Shown: positions 54,428 through 61,915 of the stretch, piece by piece | Layout: every line of letters starts with the position of its first letter | Position numbering within the stretch: the stretch's first letter is position 1 | DNA from: Kushneria pakistanensis | GTDB taxonomy: Bacteria > Pseudomonadota > Gammaproteobacteria > Pseudomonadales > Halomonadaceae | DNA length: 64,000 bases | Reading direction: 5' to 3' | NCBI RefSeq assembly: GCF_014652795.1 | Contig: NZ_BMZM01000001.1 | Span: forward strand, 62,001 to 126,000 | Position numbers and translations under genes: made by a program | Notes under the pieces: model-generated | Told to the model about the DNA's origin: nothing | Databases searched by the model: none | What the model saw: the letters and a program-made list of their open reading frames with translations, nothing else

Positions 54428-55482
54428 TTCGTCCCATCGAAGAGGGCGATATTGATGCCCTGCAGGCGATCGCCGTCGAGACCGGCCCCGGATTCACCTC
54501 CCTGCCGGACAGCCGCGACTTCCTGATCGACAAGATCGCCCACGCCCGCGAGAGCTTTGAGCGCTCTCACGATGTTTCCAGGAAGACGTCTGATGCGGCG
54601 CTTTACTTCTTTGTGCTCGAGGATGAGCGCCAGCCCCCGGGCAGCGTCGAGCGGTTGGCCGGCTGCTGCGCGATCGAGGCACGCGTCGGGCTTGAGGCGC
54701 CGTTTTATCATTACCGCATCGGGCAGCTGGCGCACTCTTCCAGTCATCTGGAGCTGCATCGCACGCTGGACACGCTCTTTCTGTGCTCTGATCACACCGG
54801 CTCTGCCGAGGTCTGCTCGCTTTATCTACGCGCCGCCTGGCGCGGCGAGGCACAGCGCCCCATGCGCAACGGCACGCTGCTGTCCCGGGCGCGGTGGCTG
54901 TTCATGGCAGGCTTTCGGGAGCGTTTTCCGGAGCGTGTGCTGGCCGAAATGCGTGGCCGCTTTGATGATCAGGGCAAAAGCCCGTTCTGGGAGGCGCTGG
55001 GACAGAAGTTTCTGCCCATCGAGTTTCGGCGTGCCGATCATCTGACCGGCATGGGCGAAAAGGGCTTTATCGGCGAGATGATGCCGCGCCACCCGATCTG
55101 CACCTCCTTTCTGCCCCAGGCCGCCCGCGAATGCATCGGCCAGGTGCATACCCAGACCCGCCCGGCGCTGGCGATGCTCAACCGCGACGGGCTGCGATTC
55201 GAGGGCTATATCGACATCTTTGACGGCGGCCCGACCGTGGAGGCCTACATTGATGATGTGCGCTCGATTCGCGACAGCCGGACGGCCCGGGTGGTCGTTC
55301 AGACCGGCCTGGAGCAGGACGAGCGGCCCGGCTGGCTGGCGGCGACGACCGGCGCCGCGATCGACTTCCGGGCCGGCTGGGTCGGTCGCGGGCCGCAGGC
55401 GGAGGTGATTGCCCTGACCCCTGAAGAGGCGCAGCGTCTGAACGTTGCAGAAGGGGACACGCTCAGGCTGCTGGCGACCTGA
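54421..55482 (+). CDS. aruG: Arginine N-succinyltransferase, beta subunit
   Basis: The second succinyltransferase subunit, paralogous to and equal in length with the one upstream (353 residues). It starts MLIRPIEEGDIDALQAIAVE and contains GPGFTSLPDSRDFLIDKIAHA, LFLCSDHTGSAEVCSLYLR and DDQGKSPFWEALGQKFLPIEF, the classic AstA blocks. The start overlaps the aruF stop (ATGCTGA), implying coupled translation and equal amounts of the two subunits. Confidence 0.93.
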   Translation: MLIRPIEEGDIDALQAIAVETGPGFTSLPDSRDFLIDKIAHARESFERSHDVSRKTSDAALYFFVLEDERQPPGSVERLAGCCAIEARVGLEAPFYHYRIGQLAHSSSHLELHRTLDTLFLCSDHTGSAEVCSLYLRAAWRGEAQRPMRNGTLLSRARWLFMAGFRERFPERVLAEMRGRFDDQGKSPFWEALGQKFLPIEFRRADHLTGMGEKGFIGEMMPRHPICTSFLPQAARECIGQVHTQTRPALAMLNRDGLRFEGYIDIFDGGPTVEAYIDDVRSIRDSRTARVVVQTGLEQDERPGWLAATTGAAIDFRAGWVGRGPQAEVIALTPEEAQRLNVAEGDTLRLLAT

Positions 55483-55507
55483 GCACGCCATGTTCACGGA
55501 GGACGAG

Positions 55508-57031
55508 ATGAGTATCGAGATCACGCAGCAGCTTCTGGTAGGTGGGCAATGGGTGTCAGGGGAAGGCGACGCTTTTGACAAGCACGACCCCGTCAGCGGC
55601 GAGCGGCTCTGGCAGGGCAGAGGGGCCAGCGCCACTCAGGTGGACCGCGCTGTTATCGCCGCCCGGGAAGCCTTTCCCGCCTGGGCACGACAGCCGCTTG
55701 AAGCGCGTATCGCGCTGTTGGAAGCCTTTCGCGAGCGTCTTGAGCACTACCGCAACGTGCTGGCCGATACCATCGCCCGGGAAACCGGCAAGCCGCGCTG
55801 GGAGGCCGGCACCGAAGTCCAGGCCATGATCGGCAAGATCGCCATCTCGATTGCCGCCTGGCATGAGCGCACGCCCACCCGAGTGCGGGACAACGCCGGC
55901 GTGCGCGCGGTGGTGCGCCACCGACCACATGGCGTGATGGCGGTCTTCGGTCCCTACAACTTTCCCGGGCATCTGCCCAATGGCCATATCGTGCCGGCGC
56001 TGCTGGCCGGCAACACGGTCGTATTCAAGCCCAGCGAGCTGACCCCGGCCACGGCCGATCTGGTGCTCTCCTGCTGGCAGGAGGCCGGGCTGCCGTCGGG
56101 CGTGATCAATCTGGTGCAGGGCGGTATCGAGACCGGTCAGGCACTGGCCGGTCACGCCGGTATCGACGGGCTGCTCTTTACCGGCAGCGAAGGCACCGGC
56201 CGGCGGCTGCATGAGGGTATGGGCGGTCGGCTGGAGACGGTGTTGGCGCTCGAGCTGGGCGGCAACAACCCGCTGCTGGTGCATGACGTGCCGGACAATA
56301 TCGAGGCGGCGGTGTTGACCATCGTCCAGTCAGCCTATCTGTCGGGTGGCCAGCGCTGCACCTGTGCGCGACGTCTGCTGGTGCCGGAAGGCGACCAGGG
56401 GGATCGACTGATCGAGGCCCTGCAGCGCAGTCTTGCCACGCTGGTGGTCGGACCGCAGTTTGACGGTCTCGACGGCCACGGTGAGCAGGAGCCGTTCTAC
56501 AGCGGCCTGGTATCGCCCGCGGCGGCGCAGAAAATGCTCGATGCCCAGCAGCAGCTTGAATCGATGGGCGCGCGGGTGCTGTCACGCATGGCGTTCGTGA
56601 AGGAGGGCGCCAGTCTGGTCTCGCCGGGTCTGATCGATGTGACCGGCATCGACGTGCCGGACGAGGAGTACTTCGGTCCGCTTTTGAAGGTCACCCGTTT
56701 TAAAAACTGGGAAGCCGCCATTGATGAGGCCAACAATACCCGCTTCGGGCTGGCGGCCGGGCTGATCGGCGGCACGTCAGACATTTGGGAAGACTTTGTG
56801 CTGCGCATCCGCGCCGGCATCGTCAACTGGAACCGTCAGACCACGGGTGCGGCCAGCGATGCGCCCTTTGGCGGCGTGGGGGCCAGCGGCAATCATCGTC
56901 CCAGCGCCTGGTACGCCGCGGACTACTGCGCCTGGCCGGTCGCGTCGATGGAAAGCGACACGCTGGTACTGCCTGATCAGCTGCCGCCGGGTGTCACGCT
57001 GGCAGGCCTTGATGGCCCGGAGGCAACCTGA
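55508..57031 (+). CDS. astD: Succinylglutamate-semialdehyde dehydrogenase
   Basis: An NAD-dependent aldehyde dehydrogenase oxidising N-succinylglutamate 5-semialdehyde to succinylglutamate. In the 507-residue product, catalytic Cys284 (SGGQRCTCARR), Glu249 (LALELGGNNP) and Asn151 (FGPYNFPGHLPNG) are present, along with the FTGSEGTG nucleotide motif. ATG at 55508 follows GGAGG by about six bases; the longer upstream frame overlaps aruG and is not used. It is the fourth gene of the ast operon. Confidence 0.95.
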   Translation: MSIEITQQLLVGGQWVSGEGDAFDKHDPVSGERLWQGRGASATQVDRAVIAAREAFPAWARQPLEARIALLEAFRERLEHYRNVLADTIARETGKPRWEAGTEVQAMIGKIAISIAAWHERTPTRVRDNAGVRAVVRHRPHGVMAVFGPYNFPGHLPNGHIVPALLAGNTVVFKPSELTPATADLVLSCWQEAGLPSGVINLVQGGIETGQALAGHAGIDGLLFTGSEGTGRRLHEGMGGRLETVLALELGGNNPLLVHDVPDNIEAAVLTIVQSAYLSGGQRCTCARRLLVPEGDQGDRLIEALQRSLATLVVGPQFDGLDGHGEQEPFYSGLVSPAAAQKMLDAQQQLESMGARVLSRMAFVKEGASLVSPGLIDVTGIDVPDEEYFGPLLKVTRFKNWEAAIDEANNTRFGLAAGLIGGTSDIWEDFVLRIRAGIVNWNRQTTGAASDAPFGGVGASGNHRPSAWYAADYCAWPVASMESDTLVLPDQLPPGVTLAGLDGPEAT

Positions 57032-57058
57032 TGAGGGGCGACATGAGGAAAAGACGCC

Positions 57059-58426
57059 ATGAGTGATGCCCTTGAGATCAACTTTGATGGCCTGGTCGGG
57101 CCGACGCACAACTACGCGGGACTGGCACAGGGCAATCTGGCCTCGAAACGCCATGCCGGGCTGATCTCCAACCCGCGTGAGGCCGCGCTGCAGGGGCTTG
57201 AAAAGATGAAGGCATCCATGGATGCCGGCTTTCCCCAGGCGGTGCTGCCGCCGCAGCAGCGCCCCGACATGGGACTGCTGCACCGTCTCGGCTATCGCGG
57301 TGCGCCGGAGGAGGTACTGCCGCGGGTGGGCAGCGAGTCGCCGGAGCTTTTGTATGCCGCCTGCTCGGCGGCGGCGATGTGGACTGCCAACGCCGCCACC
57401 ATCACGCCGTCACGCGATACGCTCGATTCGCGTGTGCATGTCACGCCGGCCAATCTTCAATCGGCGCTGCATCGCTCGATCGAGTCCGCTCAGACCGCGC
57501 GAACGCTGAAGGCGATCCTTGCCGATGACAGATACTTTGCCCACCATCCGGCGCTGCCTGCCACGCCCTGGTTTTCCGATGAGGGGGCGGCCAACCATAC
57601 AAGGCTGTGCGCTGAGCATGGCGGGCCGGGCGTGCATCTTTTCGTCCATGGCGACCCGGCCCCGGACACGATCGCCGCCCCGCAGCGCCATCGCCCGCGT
57701 CAGACACTCAGAGCCTGTCGGGCGCTGGCGCGTCAGCACGGACTGAGCGATCAGCAGACCGTTTTTGCCCAGCAGCATCCGGCGGCCATCGACGCCGGCG
57801 TGTTTCACAACGATGTGATCTGTGTGGGCAACGGGCCTGTCCTGCTCTATCACGAACGCGCCTTTTTCGATGAGCGCGCTGTCCTTGAGGCGCTGCGCGA
57901 CCGGCTGGCCGCGCGCGCCGACGGCCAGCCCCTGATTTCCATTCGAGTGCCCGAGGAGGCGGTATCGCTGGACGCGGCGGTGGCGAGCTATCTCTTCAAC
58001 TCCCAGCTTCTGAGCCGGGACGATGGCAGCATGACGCTGGTCGTACCGGGGGAGTGTGAAGCGGATGAAGCCGTCTGGATGACGATCCAGAGCCTGCTGC
58101 TGGGCGGCAACAATCCCATCAGCGAGGTAGTGGTGCGCGACGTCAAGCAGAGCATGCGCAACGGCGGCGGCCCGGCGTGTCTGCGCCTGCGCGTGGTACT
58201 CAACGACGCCGAACGCCAGGCCATGAGCGGGCGCGTCATGCTCGATGATGATCTGTACCGGGATCTCACCGACTGGGTCGGGCGTCACTATCGCGACCGA
58301 TTGACGCTTGACGATCTCGCCGACCCACAGCTGGCGCACGAGTCGCTGACAGCGCTGGACGAACTCACGGGGCTTTTGACGCTGGGCTCGATCTACCCCT
58401 TTCAGATGGAAGGGCCGGCGGGATAG
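57059..58426 (+). CDS. astB: N-succinylarginine dihydrolase
   Basis: AstB hydrolyses N2-succinylarginine to succinylornithine, ammonia and CO2 using an amidinotransferase-type fold. The 455-residue product starts ALEINFDGLVGPTHNYAGLA and has the family blocks NDVICVGNGPVLLYHERAF and SLLLGGNNPISEVVVRDVK. The catalytic Cys is in the GGGPACLRLRV motif. It is the last ast gene here: aruE/astE, which completes the pathway in many relatives, is not found downstream and would have to be elsewhere. Confidence 0.96.
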   Translation: MSDALEINFDGLVGPTHNYAGLAQGNLASKRHAGLISNPREAALQGLEKMKASMDAGFPQAVLPPQQRPDMGLLHRLGYRGAPEEVLPRVGSESPELLYAACSAAAMWTANAATITPSRDTLDSRVHVTPANLQSALHRSIESAQTARTLKAILADDRYFAHHPALPATPWFSDEGAANHTRLCAEHGGPGVHLFVHGDPAPDTIAAPQRHRPRQTLRACRALARQHGLSDQQTVFAQQHPAAIDAGVFHNDVICVGNGPVLLYHERAFFDERAVLEALRDRLAARADGQPLISIRVPEEAVSLDAAVASYLFNSQLLSRDDGSMTLVVPGECEADEAVWMTIQSLLLGGNNPISEVVVRDVKQSMRNGGGPACLRLRVVLNDAERQAMSGRVMLDDDLYRDLTDWVGRHYRDRLTLDDLADPQLAHESLTALDELTGLLTLGSIYPFQMEGPAG

Positions 58427-58488
58427 GTCCATGTTAAAACCATGGTAGTCGCGTGCGGGCGTGCACCAACGCTGACACTGCAGGGCAG

Positions 58489-58541
58489 TCCATTGCGACG
58501 ACATTCCATTGCAACGACAGTCCACTAATACGACAGGGAGG
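58489..58541 (+). repeat. Three 16-bp tandem repeats just before the dehydrogenase ribosome site
   Basis: TCCATTGCGACGACA (58489), TCCATTGCAACGACA (58505) and TCCACTAATACGACA (58521) recur with an exact 16-base period. They end at the GGGAGG ribosome site (58536-58541) of the dehydrogenase gene. They could be regulator sites or a leader element. Confidence 0.7.
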
Positions 58542-58548
58542 TCATGAC

Positions 58549-59607
58549 ATGAAGGCAAGGGCACTGGTACTGGAACGACAGAACGAGCTGGCACTGCGCG
58601 AGATTGATCTGCCTGACGAGGTCGGCCCCGATGATGTGCGCATCAGTATGCACACCGTGGGCATCTGCGGCAGCGATATTCACTACTACACCCACGGCCG
58701 CATCGGCCCCTTTGTGGTCGAGGAGCCGATGGTGCTGGGCCACGAGGGCGCCGGCACCGTTACCGAAGTCGGCGCCAATGTCACCACGCTCGCTCCCGGT
58801 GATCGGGTCTGCATGGAGCCGGGCATTCCTGACTCGACCTCGCGCGCCTCGAAGCTTGGCATGTACAACGTCGACCCTGCCGTTCGCTTCTGGGCCACGC
58901 CACCGGTTCACGGCTGCCTGACGCCCGAGGTCGTCCACCCGGCGGCGTTTACCTTCAAGCTGCCGGACAACGTCTCCTTTGCCGAAGGCGCGATGGTCGA
59001 GCCGTTTGCGGTGGGTATGCAGGCGGTGGTCAAGGCGCAGCTTCAGCCGGGCGATACCTGCGTGGTGACCGGCTGTGGCCCGATCGGAATGATGGTGGCG
59101 CTGGCCGCACTCGCCTCCGGCGCCAGCCGGGTGGTGATCTCCGATGTGGTCGACGACAAGCTCGACATTGCTGCGGGCTACGAGGGCCTGATCCCTGTCA
59201 ATGTGGCTCGCGAGTCGCTGACCGAGCGTGTCGAAGCGCTGACCGGCGAGGGATGGGGCGCCGATGTGGTGTTTGAAGCCAGCGGCAGCCCGCGGGTGTA
59301 TGACGATGCCCTCGCCTGTGTCCGTCCGGGCGGTGCCCTTGTGCTGGTGGGCATGCCGGTCGAGAAGGTCAGCTTCGATGTGGTGGTGGCCCAGACGAAG
59401 GAAGTGCGCATCGAGACAGTCTTTCGCTACGCCAACGTCTATGATCGCGCCATCGAACTGATTGCCTCCGGCAAGGTCGATCTCAAGCCATTGATTGCCG
59501 AGACCTTTGATTTCGAGCAGAGCGTGGCGGCCTTTGATCGCGCTGTCGAGGCGCGTCCGACCGACGTCAAGCTGCAGATCCGCCTTGCTGACGACGAGCC
59601 ACGGTAA
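58549..59607 (+). CDS. Zinc-type polyol/xylitol dehydrogenase (MDR family)
   Basis: A 352-residue medium-chain dehydrogenase of the sorbitol/xylitol dehydrogenase type. The catalytic-zinc region is [21 protein letters not shown] and [15 protein letters not shown]; the NAD-binding loop is [16 protein letters not shown]. The usual four-Cys structural-zinc loop is replaced by [19 protein letters not shown], as in many bacterial polyol dehydrogenases. The start (ATG 58549) follows GGGAGG. A PfkB sugar kinase follows 102 bases later, so a polyol to ketose to ketose-phosphate route is plausible. The exact polyol cannot be read from sequence. Confidence 0.85.
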   Translation: MKARALVLERQNELALREIDLPDEVGPDDVRISMHTVGICGSDIHYYTHGRIGPFVVEEPMVLGHEGAGTVTEVGANVTTLAPGDRVCMEPGIPDSTSRASKLGMYNVDPAVRFWATPPVHGCLTPEVVHPAAFTFKLPDNVSFAEGAMVEPFAVGMQAVVKAQLQPGDTCVVTGCGPIGMMVALAALASGASRVVISDVVDDKLDIAAGYEGLIPVNVARESLTERVEALTGEGWGADVVFEASGSPRVYDDALACVRPGGALVLVGMPVEKVSFDVVVAQTKEVRIETVFRYANVYDRAIELIASGKVDLKPLIAETFDFEQSVAAFDRAVEARPTDVKLQIRLADDEPR

Positions 59608-59709
59608 CCTGACGTTCAAGGGCGGCCTGCCGGTACTTCGACGGCCAGGACGTTCGGGCCCGGGTGCGTTAAGCTTGATCACTTTTGTGAACTGTTCTGG
59701 AGTAACCCG

Positions 59710-60657
59710 ATGTTTCTGGTCTGCGGTGAGGCCCTGTTTGATTTCTTTTCCGATGAAGGGCAGATCGCCCCTGAGGCGTCATCGCTGTCGTTCACGGCCG
59801 TGGCCGGCGGCTCGCCCATGAATGTGGCCATTGGGCTTGCACGTCTTGAGCGGCAGTCCGCCTTTTTTACCGGCCTTGCCCCGGACGCGCTGGGCGAGCG
59901 TCTGCGCGCGGTGCTTGGTAGTGAATCGGTCAATACCGACTTCATGGTCGAGATCCCCGGTAGTGCCACCACGCTTGCCATGGTCACCCTCGATGACAAC
60001 GGCTCGCCGCGCTACGTCTTCTATAACCAGTGCGGCGCCGATCGCATGCTGGAGACGTCGCATCTGCCGTCAAACGTTGAGGCGGTACATGCCATTCACG
60101 TCGGCTCCTACGCACTTGCCGTCTCGCCCACCAGTGAAACGCTGGAGACGCTGGTCGCTCGTGAGCGTGAGCGCTGCCTGATCTCGCTGGACCCCAATAT
60201 TCGTCTCAAGGTCGAGCCCGACGTGGCGCGCTGGCGCGAGCGTATCGACACCTTTGCGGGGCATGCGCATCTGATCAAGATCAGCGATGAAGACCTGGCT
60301 GCCCTCTATCCGGAGAAAAACCCCGAGGATGTGATCCGCGGCTGGCTCGGTGAGCGCTGCCCGATGGTGATCATGACCCGCGGCGGCGAAGGCGTGACGC
60401 TGTTCACGAAAGACGGCACCGAGTCGTTCACGCCCGAGTCGATCAGGGTGGTGGACGCTGTGGGCGCCGGCGACAGTTTCATGGCAGCGCTTCTGGCATG
60501 GCTTGACGAGCAGGGGCTCGCGACGCCTGAAGGCCCCGGGCAGCTGACGCAGAGCCAGCGCCGCGAGATGGTTGAATTTGCCATGCGCGCGGCAGCACAT
60601 ACCTGCCAGCAGCGCGGCCCGGATCTGCCGCGTCGCCACGAGATCGTGACGGCGTAA
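59710..60657 (+). CDS. PfkB-family sugar kinase (fructokinase-like)
   Basis: A 315-residue ribokinase/PfkB-fold kinase. It starts MFLVCGEALFDFFSDEG, has the substrate-side motif AGGSPMNVAIGLARL and the C-terminal PfkB signature DAVGAGDSFMAALLAWLD with the catalytic Asp, after the anion-hole region VIMTRGGEGV. This pattern suits fructokinase. Pairing with the upstream polyol dehydrogenase suggests it phosphorylates the ketose that enzyme makes. The substrate is inferred. Confidence 0.85.
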   Translation: MFLVCGEALFDFFSDEGQIAPEASSLSFTAVAGGSPMNVAIGLARLERQSAFFTGLAPDALGERLRAVLGSESVNTDFMVEIPGSATTLAMVTLDDNGSPRYVFYNQCGADRMLETSHLPSNVEAVHAIHVGSYALAVSPTSETLETLVARERERCLISLDPNIRLKVEPDVARWRERIDTFAGHAHLIKISDEDLAALYPEKNPEDVIRGWLGERCPMVIMTRGGEGVTLFTKDGTESFTPESIRVVDAVGAGDSFMAALLAWLDEQGLATPEGPGQLTQSQRREMVEFAMRAAAHTCQQRGPDLPRRHEIVTA

Positions 60658-60659
60658 AT

Positions 60660-60694
60660 ATCATTGCAACGGTTCACTTGAGACGACAAGGAGG
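60660..60694 (+). promoter_or_regulatory. Leader motif shared with the dehydrogenase gene
   Basis: CATTGCAACG (60662-60671), a TCACT element and ACGACA (60683-60688) lead straight into GGAGG (60690-60694). The same elements in the same order precede the dehydrogenase gene at 58507-58541. This may be a shared regulatory site or leader. Confidence 0.5.
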
Positions 60695-60700
60695 CGCTCA

Positions 60701-61072
60701 ATGCCATATCGCATCGTATCGCTGATCGGGAGCGTACTGATCTCCACCGTGGCGCTGGCGGACGCGCCCGCCTCGCATGATGCTCATGCCAGGGGTGGTG
60801 AGGCCGACCAGGCCGCGCATGCCTTCAGTGAGGCCAACCAGCGCATGCATCACGACATGGCGATCCGCCCCAGCGGCAACGTCGACATGGACTTCGCCCG
60901 CGGCATGCTGGCCCATCACCGCGGCGCGGTCGACATGGCGCGCATCGAGCTTGAGCACGGCAACGACGAGCAGATGCGCGCACTGGCGCGTGAGGTGATC
61001 GATGCTCAGCAAAAGGAAATCGATCTGCTGGAGCGCTGGATTGCCGAGCATGACGACCAGTTGGAAGAGTAA
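60701..61072 (+). CDS. DUF305 exported metal-binding-like protein
   Basis: A 123-residue protein with an N-terminal signal peptide (MPYRIVSLIGSVLISTVALA, cleavage near ALA-DA) and a single helical DUF305 domain. It has His-rich motifs NQRMHHDMAI and FARGMLAHHRGAVDMARI; related proteins of this type bind copper or other metals. GGAGG precedes the ATG. Copper handling is a family-level inference. Confidence 0.85.
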   Translation: MPYRIVSLIGSVLISTVALADAPASHDAHARGGEADQAAHAFSEANQRMHHDMAIRPSGNVDMDFARGMLAHHRGAVDMARIELEHGNDEQMRALAREVIDAQQKEIDLLERWIAEHDDQLEE

Positions 61073-61168
61073 GCCCTTCAATCATTGTCCGTCATGATGG
61101 CGCCAGGCATGGCAGTGAGGCGACCCTTGAATACCCCTGTTCAACAATGAGAAAAAACGAGAGGACCC

Positions 61169-61915
61169 ATGAAAGTCGGTCTGCTGCAATGTGATGATCT
61201 GGCGCCCCATGTGGCCCGCGTGCATGGCAACTATCCGGCCCTGTACTCGGGTCTTTTGCATGCAGTGGACCCGACTATCGAGTTCGTGACCTGGCGTGTG
61301 CATGACGGGGAACTGCCCACCGATCCTGGCGCGGTGGATGCCTGGCTGATCTCCGGCAGCAAGGCCGGCGTGTATGAAGATCAGGCGTGGATCAGGTCGC
61401 TGCTGACGCTGATTCGCCGCCTGTATGCGCAGAATCGAACGGTGGTCGGCATCTGCTTTGGTCATCAGGCCATGGCCCAGGCGCTCGGCGGGCGTGTGGG
61501 CAAAAGCGATCGTGGCTGGGGCGTGGGGGTGTCGTTCAACACCGTGGTGGGTCACACATCCTGGATGACGCCCTGGCAGGCGGGGCTGGATCTGATCGTG
61601 AGCCATCAGGATCAGGTGCTGGCACTGCCCGAGGGCGCCGAGGTGCTGGCGGAAAGCCCGTTCTGTCCGTATTACCTGCTGCAGTACGGCCCCCGCTTCA
61701 TGAGCGTGCAGGGCCACCCCGAGTTCTCCAGGGCGTGCAGCGCTGATCTGATGGCCGACAAGGGCGACAGATTGCCCGACCGGCGCCGCCGCGAAGCCCT
61801 GGCCTCGCATCACGCGCCGGTAGATGATCACGTCATGGCGCGCTGGATCGTCAACTTCATGCGCGAGGGCCTGGTACCCTCGCGCCATGCCTCTGACGCC
61901 GAGTCCGGCGGTTAG
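61169..61915 (+). CDS. Class I glutamine amidotransferase-like protein
   Basis: A 248-residue stand-alone GATase-1 domain. Catalytic Cys96 sits in GICFGHQAMAQALGG and the His183/Glu185 pair in QGHPEFSRAC. The layout resembles small GMP-synthase-like amidotransferases and gamma-glutamyl hydrolase-type enzymes such as PuuD relatives; the substrate is unknown. GAGAGG precedes the ATG. Its stop overlaps the stop of the converging downstream gene by four bases. Confidence 0.87.
   Translation: MKVGLLQCDDLAPHVARVHGNYPALYSGLLHAVDPTIEFVTWRVHDGELPTDPGAVDAWLISGSKAGVYEDQAWIRSLLTLIRRLYAQNRTVVGICFGHQAMAQALGGRVGKSDRGWGVGVSFNTVVGHTSWMTPWQAGLDLIVSHQDQVLALPEGAEVLAESPFCPYYLLQYGPRFMSVQGHPEFSRACSADLMADKGDRLPDRRRREALASHHAPVDDHVMARWIVNFMREGLVPSRHASDAESGG

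Noticed and set aside
57410-58594. 394-codon frame antisense to astB
   Set aside because: It overlaps a firmly identified gene and has no family pattern.
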